Positions 27,539 through 42,300 of a stretch of DNA of 64,000 nt are shown piece by piece (within the stretch, counting starts at the first letter, position 1; every line of letters starts with the position of its first letter). Where the stretch lies: the NCBI RefSeq assembly GCF_032452875.1, contig NW_026894319.1, positions 62,001 to 126,000 on the forward strand, written 5' to 3'. The notes beneath the pieces are model-generated. The model was not told the origin of the DNA. It was given only the letters and a program-made list of their open reading frames with translations, and ran no database searches. The stretch is from Bos javanicus. Lineage: Eukaryota; Chordata; Mammalia; Artiodactyla; Bovidae. The translations under genes were made by a program, and so were the position numbers.

Positions 27539-27780
27539 CCTCAGGAGGCAATAACCAAAGAGCTGAGCAGGCACGAATCACGCAATCAGCAGGCAATAAT
27601 CATGGACCTCAGCTGTGATGAATCATGCTGCTCAGCTGGCAATCATCAAGCAGCTGAATAGGCAGGAATCAGACGGCCCAGCTGGCCATTGTCAAGCAGA
27701 TGAGCAGGCAGAAATCACGCAGCTCAGCTGGCAATTGTCAAGCAGCTGAGCAGACAGGAAAAACGGAGCTCAGTAGGCCC
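27539..27780 (+). repeat. CAGCTG-rich module M9 (242 bp)
   Basis: Standard module opening U3, with private changes GACGGCCCAGC and GGCAGAAATCACG. It shares CAGCTGAGCAGAC with M10 where the others have CAGCGGAGCAGAC. Confidence 0.92.
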
Positions 27781-30005
27781 TGATCACGTGACTGAGCACA
27801 CACTGATCACGTGACTGATAATGAACTGATCACGAGGCTATAATGCACTGATCACCTGACTGCGCATGCACTGATCATGTGGATGATCATACACTGATCA
27901 CGTGGCTGATCACGCAATGATCACGTGACTGATCATGCACTGATCACGTGGCTATCATGCACTGCTCACATGACTGAGCATGCACTGATCACGTAGCTAT
28001 CATGCATTGATCACTTGGCTATCATGCACTAATCACGTGGCTGATCATGCACTGATCACGAAGCTGATCATACACTGATCACGGGACTGTGCATGCACTG
28101 ATCACGTGGCTGATCATGCACTGAATACGAAGCTGATCATACACTGATCACGTGACTGTGCATGCACTGATAACTTGGCTGGTCATGCACTAATCACGTT
28201 GCTGATCATGCACTGATCACGTGACTGATCATGCACTGATCACGTGGCTGATCATGCACTGAATACGAAGCTGATCATACACTGATCACGTGACCGTGCA
28301 TGCACTGATAACTTGGCTGGTCATGCACTAATCACATTGCCGATCATGCACTGATCACGTGACTGATCATGCACTGAGCTGGTGCCTATCAGGCATTGAT
28401 CCCGTGGTTGATCATACACTGATCACATGACTGATCATGCACTGATCACCTGGCTATCATGCACTGATCACGTAGCTGATCATGCACTGATCAAGTGATT
28501 GAACATGCACTGAAGACGTGACTGATCCTGCACTAATCACATGGCTATCATGCACTGATCATGTGACTGCGCATCCACTTATCTCGAGGATGATCGTACA
28601 CTGATCACGTGGCTGATCAGGAACTGATCACATGACTGACCATACAGTGATCACGTGTCTGAATATTGCTGATCATGTTATTGATCATGTGCTGATCAGG
28701 TGTGTATCATGCACTGATCACCTGACTGCGCATGCACTGACCATGTAACTGTAGGCAATTATCACATGGCTATCATGCAGTGATCACGTGGATGATCATG
28801 CACTGACCATGCACTGATCACATAGCTATCATGCATTGATCACTTGGCTGTCATGCACTGATCACGTGGCTGATCATACACTGATCACGTGACTGCACAT
28901 GCACTGATGACATGGCTGATCATACAGTGATCACGTGGTTGATCATGCACTGATCATGTGGTTGATCATGCACTAATCACGTTGCTGATCATGCACTGAT
29001 CAGGTGGCTATCATGCACTGATCACGGGGCTGATCATGCACTGATCACATGGCAATCATGCACTGATCACGTGTCTTATCATACACTGATCATTGACTGA
29101 TCATGCACTGATCACGTGCCTGATCATTCACTGATCACCTGGCTGATCATGCACTGATCACGAAGCTGATCATGCACTGATCACGTGACTGCATGCACTG
29201 ATCATTTCGATGATCATGCATTGATCAAGGGGCTGATCATGCACTGACCACGTGGCTGATCCTACAATGATCACGTGGCTGATCATGCACTGATCACGTG
29301 ACTGACCATGCACTGATCACGTGCTGATCATCCACTGATCATGTGACTGTGCATGCACTGATAACGTGGGTGATCATGCACTGATCACGTATTTGATCAT
29401 GCACTGATCACGTGGCTGATCATACACTGTTCATGTGCCTGATCATGCACTAAATATGTTGCAGATCATGCACTGATCACGTAGCTGATCATACACTGAT
29501 CACCTGGCTGATCATACTCTGATCACCTGGCTGATCAGACACTGATCACGTGGCTGATCATACTCTGAACACGGCTGATCATACACTGATCATGTGACTG
29601 CATGCACTGATCAATTGACTGCCCATGCACTGATCACGTGGATGATCATGCGCTGATCATGTGACTGATCATGCACTAAAAAAATGGCTGATCAAGCCCT
29701 GATCACATGACTGATCATGCACTGTTCACGAAGCTGATCATACAATGATCACGTGACTGTGCATGCACTGATCACTTGGCTGATCATGCACAGATCACAT
29801 GGCTATCATGCACTGATCACTTGATTGTGCATGCAATAATCACGTGGATGATCATGCATGTATCACCTGGCTGATCATGCACTAATCACAAGGGTGATCA
29901 TGAACTGATCACGTGACTTAGCATGCTGTGATCTCGGGTCTGAGTGGTGCTAATCATGTGACTAATCAAGAACTGATCACGTGGCTCTCATGCACTGATG
30001 ATGTG
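27539..30005 (+). repeat. Deleted 4.55 kb unit U3 (2467 bp)
   Basis: U3 starts normally, but at 28091-28120 it passes directly from the segment matching U2 near 23540 to that matching U2 near 25650. About 2.08 kb is missing, including the CTGCCTGCTGTGTGG, GATTTGAAG, GGCGGTCTTGC and GTAAATGTAGGC landmarks. About 26-30 bp at the join fits both parents, more than one monomer, as expected for unequal recombination between monomers. Confidence 0.9.
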
Positions 30006-30247
30006 CCTCAGGAGGCAATAACCAAAGAGCTGAGCAGGCACGAATCACGCAATCAGCAGGCAATAATCATGGACCTCAGCTGTGATGAATCATGCTGCTC
30101 AGCTGGCAATCATCAAGCAGCTGAATAGGCAGGAATCAGACGGCTCAGCTGGCCATTGTCAAGCAGATGAGCAGGCAGGAATCACGCAGCTCAGCTGGCA
30201 ATTGTCAAGCAGCTGAGCAGACAGGAAAAACGGAGCTCAGTAGGCCC
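30006..30247 (+). repeat. CAGCTG-rich module M10 (242 bp)
   Basis: Standard module opening U4. It shares CAGCTGAGCAGAC with M9. Confidence 0.92.
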
Positions 30248-33200
30248 TGATCACGTGACTGAGCACACACTGATCACGTGACTGATAATGAACTGATCAC
30301 GAGGCTATAATGCAATGATCACCTGACTGCGCATGCACTGATCATGTGGATGATCATACACTGATCACGTGGCTGATCACGCAATGATCACGTGACTGAT
30401 CATGCACTGATCACGTGGCTATCATGCACCGCTCACATGACTGAGCATGCACTGATCACGTAGCTATCATGCATTGATCACTTGGCTATCATGCACTAAT
30501 CACGTGGCTGATCATGCACTGATCACGAAGCCGATCATACACTGATCACGGGACTGTGCATGCACTGATCACGTGGCTGATCATGCACTGATCACGTGGC
30601 TGATCATGCAATGATAACCTGGCTATCATACACTGATCACGTGACTGATCATGCACTCTTCACTGGCCTGATCATGCACTGATCCCGTGGCTGATCATGC
30701 AATGATCAGGAAGCTGATCATACACTGATCACGTGACTCTGCCTGCTGTGTGGCTGATCATGCACTGATCACGTGGCTGATCATACACTGATCACGTGGC
30801 TGATCATGCACTGATCACGTGCGGATCATGAACTGATCACGTGGCTGATCATACACTGATCACGTGGCTGTTCATGCACTGATCACGTGGCTGATCATAC
30901 ACTTATCAAATTACTGATAATGCACTGATCACGTGCCTGATTATGCACTGATCACGAAGCTGACCATACACTGACTGTGCATGCACTGATCACGTGGCTG
31001 ATAATGCACTGATCACGTGGCTGATCATGCACTGATCACCTGGCTGATCATACACTGATCACGTGGCTGATCATGCACTGATCACGTGTCTGATCATCCA
31101 CTGATTTGAAGCTGATCATAGACTGATCACGTGATTCCTGCACTGATCACGGGGCTGATCATGCACATATCAAGTGGCTGATCAAGCACTGATCACGTGA
31201 CTGATCATTCACTGATCAGGTGACTGATCATGCACTGATCACGTGGCTGATCATGCACTAATCACGTAGCTGATCATATACTGATCACGTGACTGTGCAT
31301 GCACTGATAACTTGGCTGATCATGCCCTGATCACGAGGCTGATCATGCACTGATCACATGGCTGAACATACACTGATCACGTGCCTGATCATGCACTAAT
31401 CACGTTGCTGAACATGCACTATTCACGTGGCTGATCATACACTGATCACGTGGCTGACCATACTCTGATCACGTGGCTGATCATACACTGATCACGCGGC
31501 TGATCATGCACTGATCACGTGTCTATCATGCACTAATCACGTGAATGCGCATGAACTGATCACTTACCTGTTCATGCAGTGATTCCGTGGCTATCATGCA
31601 CTGATCACGTGGCTGATCATGCACTGATCACATGACTGATCAAGCACTGATCACGTAGCTATAATGCACTGATCACATGACTGCGCATGCCATGATCATG
31701 TGACTGATCATGCACTGATCACGTGGCTATCATGCACAGATAACGTGGCTGATCATGCAGTGATCATGTGACTGATTATGCACTGATCGCGTAGCTATCA
31801 TGCACTGATCACATGACAGCTCATGCCATGATCGCGTGACTGATCATGCACTGATCACGTGGCTATCATGCACTGATCATATGGCTAATCATACATTGAT
31901 CACCTAAATAATCATGCACTCATCCCGGGCTGGTCTTGCACTGATCACGTGGCTGATCAGGCACTGATAACTTAGCTATCATGCACTGATCACATGACTG
32001 CGCAAGAACTGTTCACGTGGATATCATACACTGGACACGTGACAGATCATGCACTGATCACGTGACTGATCATGCACTGATCTGGTGGCTATCATGCACT
32101 GATCACGTGATTGGTCATACACAGATCACGTGACTGATCATGCACTGATCACGTGACTGCACATGCACTGATCATGTAAATGTAGGCAATGATCACATGG
32201 CTATCATGCACTGATCACGTGGCTGATCATGCACTGATCATGAGACTGAGCATGCACTGATCACGTAGCTATCATGCATTGATCAATTGGCTATCATGCA
32301 CTGATCACGTGGCTGATCATACACTGATCACGTGGCTGATCATGCACTAATCACGTTGCTTATCATGCACTGATCAGGTGGCTATCATGCACTGATCACG
32401 TGGCTGATCATGCACTAATCACGTTCCTTATCCTGCAATGATCAGGTTGCTATCATGCACTGATCACGTGGCTGATCATGCACTGATCAGGTGACTGCCC
32501 ATGCACTGATCACATGACTGATCATGCACTGATCATGTGGCTGATCATGCACTGATAAGCTGGCTATCATACACTGATCAGGTGACTGATCATGCACTCT
32601 TCACGTGCCTGATCATGCACTGATCACGTGGCTGATCATGCACTGAATACGAAGCTGATCATACACTGATCACGTGACTGTGCATGCACTGATAACTTGG
32701 CTGGTCATGCACTAATCACATTGCCGATCATGCACTGATCACGTGACTGATCATGCACTGATCACGTGGCTGATCATGCACTGAATACGAAGCTGATCAT
32801 ACACTGATCACGTGACTGTGCATGCACTGATAACTTGGCTGGTCATGCACTAATCACATTGCCGATCATGCACTGATCACGTGACTGATCATGCACTGAG
32901 CTGGTGCCTATCATGCATTGATCCCGTGGTTGATCATACACTGATCACATGACTGATCATGCACTGATCACCTGGCTATCATGCACTGATCACGTAGCTG
33001 ATCATGCACTGATCAAGTGATTGAACATGCACTGATCAAGTGATTGAACATGCACTGAACACGTGACTGATCCTGCACTAATCACATGGCTATCATGCAC
33101 TGATCATGTGACTGCGCATCCACTTATCTCGAGGATGATCGTACACTGATCACGTGGCTGATCAGGAACTGATCACATGACTGACCATACAGTGATCACG

Positions 33201-34552
33201 TGTCTGAATATTGCTGATCATGTTATTGATCATGTGCTGATCATGTGTGTATCATGCACTGATCACCTGACTGCGCATGCACTGACCATGTAACTGTAGG
33301 CAATTATCACATGGCTATCATGCAGTGATCACGTGGATGATCATGCACTGACCATGCACTGATCACGTAGCTATCATGCATTGATCACTTGGCTGTCATG
33401 CACTGATCACGTGGCTGATCATACACTGATCACGTGACTGCACATGCACTGATGACATGGCTGATCATACAGTGATCACGTGGCTGATCATGCACTGATC
33501 ATGTGGTTGATCATGCACTAATCACGTTGCTGATCATGCACTGATCAGGTGGCTATCATGCACTGCTTACGAGGCTGATCATGCACTGATCACATGGCAA
33601 TCATGCACTGATCACGTGTCTTATCATACACTGATCATTGACTGATCATGCACTGATCACGTGCCTGATCATTCACTGATCACCTGGCTGATCATGCACT
33701 GATCACGGCGCTGATCATACACTGATCACGTGACTGCATGCACTGATCATTTCGATGATCATGCATTGATCAAGTGGCTGATCATGCACTGACCACGTGG
33801 CTGATCCTACAATGATCACGTGACTGATCATGCACTGATCACGCGGCTGACCATGCACTGATCACGAAGCTGATCATACACTGATCACGTGACTGTCATG
33901 CACTGATAACGTGGGTGATCATGCACTGATCACGTATTTGATCATGCACTGATCACGTGGCTGATCATACACTGTTCATGTGCCTGATCATGCACTAAAT
34001 ATGTTGCAGATCATGCACTGATCACGTAGCTGATCATACACTGATCACCTGGCTGATCATACTCTGATCACCTGGCTGATCATGCACTGATCACGTGGCT
34101 GATCATACTCTGAACACGAAGCTGATCATACACTGATCATGTGACTGCATGCACTGATCAATTGACTGCCCATGCACTGATCACGTGGATGATCATGCAC
34201 TGATCATGTGACTGATCATGCACTAATAAAATGGCTGATCAAGCCCTGATCACATGACTGATCATGCACTGTTCACGAAGCTGATCATACAATGATCACG
34301 TGACTGTGCATGCACTGATCACTTGGCTGATCATGCACAGATCACATGGCTATCATGCACTGATCACTTGATTGTGCATGCAATAATCACGTGGATGATC
34401 ATGCATGTATCACCTGGCTGATCATGCACTAATCACAAGGGTGATCATGAACTGATCACGTGACTTAGCATGCTGTGATCTCGGGTCTGAGTGGTGCTAA
34501 TCATGTGACTAATCAAGAACTGATCACGTGGCTCTCATGCACTGATGATGTG
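30006..34552 (+). repeat. 4.55 kb higher-order unit U4 (4547 bp)
   Basis: Full unit. Private features are loss of about 46 bp near 32400 (the GCACTGCTCACATGGCTG pair of monomers seen in U1, U2, U5 and U6), a one-monomer duplication near 33013-33050 (GATCAAGTGATTGAACATGC twice) and CACTAATAAAATGG near 34219 instead of an A7 run. Confidence 0.92.
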
Positions 34553-34794
34553 CCTCAGGAGGCAATAACCAAAGAGCTGAGCAGGCACGAATCACGCAAT
34601 CAGCAGGCAATAATCATGGACCTCAGCTGTGATGAATCATGCTGCTCAGCTGGCAATCATCAAGCAGCTGAATAGGCAGGAATCAGACGGCTCAGCTGGC
34701 CATTGTCAAGCAGATGAGCAGGCAGGAATCACGCAGCTCAGCTGGCAATTGTCAAGCAGCGGAGCAGACAGGAAAAACGGAGCTCAGTAGGCCC
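34553..34794 (+). repeat. CAGCTG-rich module M11 (242 bp)
   Basis: Standard module opening U5, apparently identical to M5 and M12. Confidence 0.92.
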
Positions 34795-37700
34795 TGATCA
34801 CGTGACTGAGCACACACTGATCACGTGACTGATAATGAACTGATCACGAGGCTATAATGCAATGATCACCTGACTGCGCATGCACTGATCATGTGGATGA
34901 TCATACACTGATCACGTGGCTGATCACGCAATGATCACGTGACTGATCATGCACTGATCACGTGGCTATCATGCACTGCTCACATGACTGAGCATGCACT
35001 GATCACGTAGCTATCATGCATTGATCACTTGGCTATCATGCACTAATCACGTGGCTGATCATGCACTGATCACGAAGCTGATCATACACTGATCACGGGA
35101 CTGTGCATGCACTGATCACGTGGCTGATCATGCACTGATCACGTGGCTGATCATGCAATGATAACCTGGCTATCATACACTGATCACGTGATTGATCATG
35201 CACTCTTCACTGGCCTGATCATGCACTGATCCCGTGGCTGATCATGCAATGATCAGGAAGCTGATCATACACTGATCACGTGACTCTGCCTGCTGTGTGG
35301 CTGATCATGCACTGATCACGTGGCTGATCATACACTGATCACGTCGCTGATCATGCACTGATCACCGTGCGGATCATGAACTGATCACGTGGCTGATCAT
35401 ACACTGATCACGTGGCTGTTCATGCACTGATCACGTGGCTGATCATACACTTATCAAATTACTGATAATGCACTGATCACGTGCCTGATTATGCACTGAT
35501 CACGAAGCTGACCATACACTGACTGTGCATGCACTGATCACGTGGCTGATAATGCACTGATCACGTGGCTGATCATGCACTGATCACCTGGCTGATCATA
35601 CACTGATCACGTGGCTGATCATGCACTGATCACGTGTCTGATCATCCACTGATTTGAAGCTGATCATAGACTGATCACGTGATTCCTGCACTGATCACGG
35701 GGCTGATCATGCACATATCAAGTGGCTGATCAAGCACTGATCACGTGACTGATCATTCACTGATCACGTGACTGATCATGCACTGATCACGTGGCTGATC
35801 ATGCACTAATCACGTAGCTGATCATATACTGATCACGTGACTGTGCATGCACTAATCACGTTGCGGAACATGCACTATTCACGTGGCTGATCATGCCCTG
35901 ATCACGAGGCTGATCATGCACTGATCACATGGCTGAACATACACTGATCACGTGCCTGATCATGCACTAATCACGTTGCTGAACATGCACTATTCACGTG
36001 GCTGATCATACACTGATCACGTGGCTGACCATACTCTGATCACGTGGCTGATCATACACTGATCACGCGGCTGATCATGCACTGATCACGTGTCTATCAT
36101 GCACTAATCACGTGAATGCGCATGAACTGATCACTTACCTGTTCATGCAGTGATTCCGTGGCTATCATGCACTGATCACGTGGCTGATCATGCACTGATC
36201 ACATGACTGATTAAGCACTGATCACGTAGCTATAATGCACTGATCACATGACTGCGCATGCCATGATCATGTGACTGATCATGCACTGATCACGTGGCTA
36301 TCATGCACTGATAACGTGGCTGATCATGCAGTGATCATGTGACTGATTATGCACTGATCGCGAAGCTATCATGCACTGATCACATGACAGCTCATGCCAT
36401 GATCGCGTGACTGATCATGCACTGATCACGTGGCTATCATGCACTGATCATATGGCTAATCATACATTGATCACCTAAATAATCATGCACTCATCCCGGG
36501 GCGGTCTTGCACTGATCACGTGGCTGATCAGGCACTGATAACTTAGCTATCATGCACTGATCACATGACTGCGCAAGAACTGTTCACGTGGATATCATAC
36601 ACTGGACACGTGACAGATCATGCACTGATCACGTGACCGATCATGCACTGATCTGGTGGCGATCATGCATTGATCACGTGATTGGTCATACACAGATCAC
36701 GTGACTGATCATGCACTGATCACGTGACTGCACATGCACTGATCATGTAAATGTAGGCAATGATCACATGGCTATCATGCACTGATCACGTGGCTGATCA
36801 TGCACTGATCATGAGACTGAGCATGCACTGATCACGTAGCTATCATGCATTGATCAATTGGCTATCATGCACTGATCACGTGGCTGATCATACACTGATC
36901 ACGTGGCTGATCATGCACTAATCACGTTGCTTATCATGCACTGATCAGGTGGCTATCATGCACTGATCACATGGCTGATCATGCACTGCTCACATGGCTG
37001 ATCGTACACTGATCACGTGGCTGATCATGCACTAATCACGTTCCTTATCCTGCAATGATCAGGTTGCTATCATGCACTGATCACATGGCTGATCATACAC
37101 TGATCAGGTGACTGCGCATGCACTGATCACATGACTGATCATGCACTGATCATGTGGCTGATCATGCACTGATAAGCTGGCTATCATACACTGATCAGGT
37201 GACTGATCATGCACTCTTCACGTGCCTGATCATGCACTGATCACGTGGCTGATCATGCACTGAATACGAAGCTGATCATACACTGATCACGTGACTGTGC
37301 ATGCACTGATAACTTGGCTGGTCATGCACCAATCACATTGCCGATCATGCACTGATCACGTGACTGATCATGCACTGATCACGTGGCTGATCATGCACTG
37401 AATACGAAGCTGATCATACACTGATCACGTGACTGTGCATGCACTGATAACTTGGCTGGTCATGCACTAATCACATTGCCGATCATGCACTGATCACGTG
37501 ACTGATCATGCACTGATCTGCTGCCTATCAGGCATTGATCCCGTGGTTGATCATACACTGATCACATGACTGATCATGCACTGATCACCTGGCTATCATG
37601 CACTGATCACGTAGCTGATCATGCACTGATCAAGTGATTGAACATGCACTGAAGACGTGACTGATCCTGCACTAATCACATGGCTATCATGCACTGATCA

Positions 37701-39121
37701 TGTGACTGCGCATCCACTTATCTCGAGGATGATCGTACACTGATCACGTGGCTGATCAGGAACTGATCACATGACTGATCATACAGTGATCACGTGTCTG
37801 AATATTGCTGATCATGTTATTGATCATGTGCTGATCAGGTGTGTATCATGCACTGATCACCTGACTGCGCATGCACTGACCATGTAACTGTAGGCAATTA
37901 TCACATGGCTATCATGCAGTGATCACGTGGATGATCATGCACTGACCATGCACTGATCACGTAGCTATCATGCATTGATCACTTGGCTGTCATGCACTGA
38001 TCACGTGGCTGATCATACACTGATCACGTGACTGCACATGCACTGATGACATGGCTGATCATACAGTGATCACGTGGCTGATCATGCACTAATCACGTTG
38101 CTGATCATGCACTGATCAGGTGGCTATCATGCACTGCTTACGAGGCTGATCATGCACTGATCACATGGCAATCATGCACTGATCACGTGTCTTATCATAC
38201 ACTGATCATTGACTGATCATGCACTGATCACGTGCCTGATCATTCACTGATCACCTGGCTGATCATGCACTGATCACGAAGCTGATCATACACTGATCAC
38301 GTGACTGCATGCACTGATCATTTCGATGATCATGCATTGATCAAGGGGCTGATCATGCACTGACCACGTGGCTGATCCTACAATGATCACGTGACTGATC
38401 ATGCACTGATCACGCGGCTGACCATGCACTGATCACGAAGCTGATCATACACTGATCATGTGACTGTGCATGCACTGATAACGTGGGTGATCATGCACTG
38501 ATCACGTGTTTGATCATGCACTGATCACGTGGCTGATCATACACTGTTCATGTGCCTGATCATGCACTAAATATGTTGCAGATCATGCACTGATCACGAG
38601 CTGATCATACACTGATCACCTGGCTGATCATACTCTGATCACCTGGCTGATCAGACACTGATCACGTGGCTGATCATACTCTGAACACGAAGCTGATCAT
38701 ACACTGATCATGTGACTGCATGCACTGATCAATTGACTGCCCATGCACTGATCTCGTGGATGATCATGCGCTGATCATGTGACTGATCATGCACTAAAAA
38801 AATGGCTGATCAAGCCCTGATCACATGACTGATCATGCACTGTTCACGGCTGATCATACAATGATCACGTGACTGTGCATGCACTGATCACTTGGCTGAT
38901 CATGCACAGATCACATGGCTATCATGCACTGATCACTTGATTGTGCATGCAATAATCACGTGGATGATCATGCATGTATCACCTGGCTGATCATGCACTA
39001 ATCACAAGGGTGATCATGAACTGATCACGTGACTTAGCATGCTGTGATCTCGGGTCTGAGTGGTGCTAATCATGTGACTAATCAAGAACTGATCACGTGG
39101 CTCTCATGCACTGATGATGTG
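34553..39121 (+). repeat. 4.55 kb higher-order unit U5 (4569 bp)
   Basis: Full unit. It carries GATCTGCTGCCTATC near 37516 and GCACTGATCTCGTGGATG near 38747, and lacks the GATCATGTGGTTGATC monomer near 38085; all three are shared with U1. Extra sequence near 35852-35890 (GTTGCGGAACATGCACTATT) is shared with U8 and accounts for its greater length. Confidence 0.92.
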
Positions 39122-39363
39122 CCTCAGGAGGCAATAACCAAAGAGCTGAGCAGGCACGAATCACGCAATCAGCAGGCAATAATCATGGACCTCAGCTGTG
39201 ATGAATCATGCTGCTCAGCTGGCAATCATCAAGCAGCTGAATAGGCAGGAATCAGACGGCTCAGCTGGCCATTGTCAAGCAGATGAGCAGGCAGGAATCA
39301 CGCAGCTCAGCTGGCAATTGTCAAGCAGCGGAGCAGACAGGAAAAACGGAGCTCAGTAGGCCC
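39122..39363 (+). repeat. CAGCTG-rich module M12 (242 bp)
   Basis: Standard module opening U6, apparently identical to M5. Confidence 0.92.
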
Positions 39364-42300
39364 TGATCACGTGACTGAGCACACACTGATCACGTGACTG
39401 ATAATGAACTGATCACGAGGCTATAATGCACTGATCACCTGACTGCGCATGCACTGATCATGTGGATGATCATACACTGATCACGTGGCTGATCACGCAA
39501 TGATCACGTGACTGATCATGCACTGATCACGTGGCTATCATGCACTGCTCACGTGACTGAGCATGCACTGATCACGTAGCTATCATGCATTGATCACTTG
39601 GCTATCATGCACTAATCACGTGGCTGATCATGCACTGATCACGGCTGATCATACACTGATCACGGGACTGTGCATGCACTGATCACGTGGCTGATCATGC
39701 AATGATAACCTGGCTATCATACACTGATCACGTGACTGATCATGCACTCTTCACTGGCCTGATCATGCACTGATCCCGTGGCTGATCATGCAATGATCAG
39801 GTAGCTGATCATACACTGATCACGTGACTCTGCCTGCTGTGTGGCTGATCATGCACTGATCACGTGGCTGATCATACACTGATCACGTCGCTGATCATGC
39901 ACTGATCACCGTGCGGATCATGAACTGATCACGTGGCTGATCATACACTGGTCACGTGGCTGTTCATGCACTGATCACGTGGCTGATCATACACTTATCA
40001 AATTACTGATAATGCACTGATCACGTGCCTGATTATGCACTGATCACGAAGCTGACCATACACTGACTGTGCATGCACTGATCACGTGGCTGATAATGCA
40101 CTGATCACGTGGCTGATCATGCACTGATCACCTGGCTGATCATACACTGATCACGTGGCTGATCATGCACTGATCACGTGTCTGATCATCCACTGATTTG
40201 AAGCTGATCATAGACTGATCACGTGATTCCTGCACTGATCACGGGGCTGATCATGCACATATCAAGTGGCTGATCAAGCACTGATCACGTGACTGATCAT
40301 TCACTGATCAGGTGACTGATCATGCACTGATCACGTGGCTGATCATGCACTAATCACGTAGCTGATCATATACTGATCACGTGACTGTGCATGCACTGAT
40401 AACTTGGCTGATCATGCCCTGATCACGAGGCTGATCATGCACTGATCACATGGCTGAACATACACTGATCACGTGCCTGATCATGCACTAATCACGTTGC
40501 GGAACATGCACTATTCACGTGGCTGATCATACACTGATCACGTGGCTGACCATACTCTGATCACGTGGCTGATCATACACTGATCACGCGGCTGATCATG
40601 CACTGATCACGTGTCTATCATGCACTAATCACGTGAATGCGCATGAACTGATCACTTACCTGTTCATGCAGTGATTCCGTGGCTATCATGCACTGATCAC
40701 GTGGCTGATCATGCACTGATCACATGACTGATTAAGCACTGATCACGTAGCTATAATGCACTGATCACATGACTGCGCATGCCATGATCATGTGACTGAT
40801 CATGCACTGATCACGTGGCTATCATGCACTGATAACGTGGCTGATCATGCAGTGATCATGTGACTGATTATGCACTGATCGCGAAGCTATCATGCACTGA
40901 TCACATGACAGCTCATGCCATGATCGCGTGACTGATCATGCACTGATCACGTGGCTATCATGCACTGATCATATGGCTAATCATACATTGATCACCTAAA
41001 TAATCATGCACTCATCCCGAGGCGGTCTTGCACTGATCACGTGGCTGATCAGGCACTGATAACTTAGCTATCATGCACTGATCACATGACTGCGCAAGAA
41101 CTGTTCACGTGGATATCATACACTGGACACGTGACAGATCATGCACTGATCACGTGACTGATCATGCACTGATCTGGTGGCTATCATGCATTGATCACGT
41201 GATTGGTCATACACAGATCACGTGACTGATCATGCACTGATCACGTGACTGCACATGCACTGATCATGTAAATGTAGGCACTGATCACATGGCTATCATG
41301 CACTGATCACGTGGCTGATCATGCACTGATCATGAGACTGAGCATGCACTGATCACGTAGCTATCATGCATTGATCAATTGGCTATCATGCACTGATCAC
41401 GTGGCTGATCATACACTGATCACGTGGCTGATCATGCACTAATCACGTTGCTTATCATGCACTGATCAGGTGGCTATCATGCACTGATCACGTGGCTGAT
41501 CATGCACTGCTCACATGGCTGATCGTACACTGATCACGTGGCTGATCATGCACTAATCACGTTCCTTATCCTGCAATGATCAGGTTGCTATCATGCACTG
41601 ATCACATGGCTGATCATACACTGATCAGGTGACTGCCCATGCACTGATCACATGACTGATCATGCACTAATCATGTGGCTGATCATGCACTGATAAGCTG
41701 GCTATCATACACTGATCAGGTGACTGATCATGCACTCTTCACGTGCCTGATCATGCACTGATCACGTGGCTGATCATGCACTGAATACGAAGCTGATCAT
41801 ACACTGATCACGTGATTGTGCATGCACTGATAACTTGGCTGATCATGCACTAATCACATTGCTGATCATGCACTGATCACGTGGCTGATCATGCACTGAT
41901 CACGTGGCTGATCATGCACTGATCACGAAGCTGATCATACACTGATCACGTGACTGTCATGCACTGATCACTTGACTGATCATGCACTAATCACATTGCC
42001 GATCATGCACTGATCACGTGTTTGATCATGCACTGAGCTGGTGCCTATCAGGCATTGATCCCGTGGTTGATCATACACTGATCACATGACTGATCATGCA
42101 CTGATCAGCTGGCTATCATGCACTGATCACGTAGCTGATCATGCACTGATCACGTGATTGAACATGCACTGATGACGTGACTGATCCTGCACTAATCACA
42201 TGGCTATCATGCACTGATCATGCGACTGCTCATCCACTGATCTCGAGGATGATCGTGCACTGATCACGTGGCTGATCAGGAACTGATCACATGACTGACC

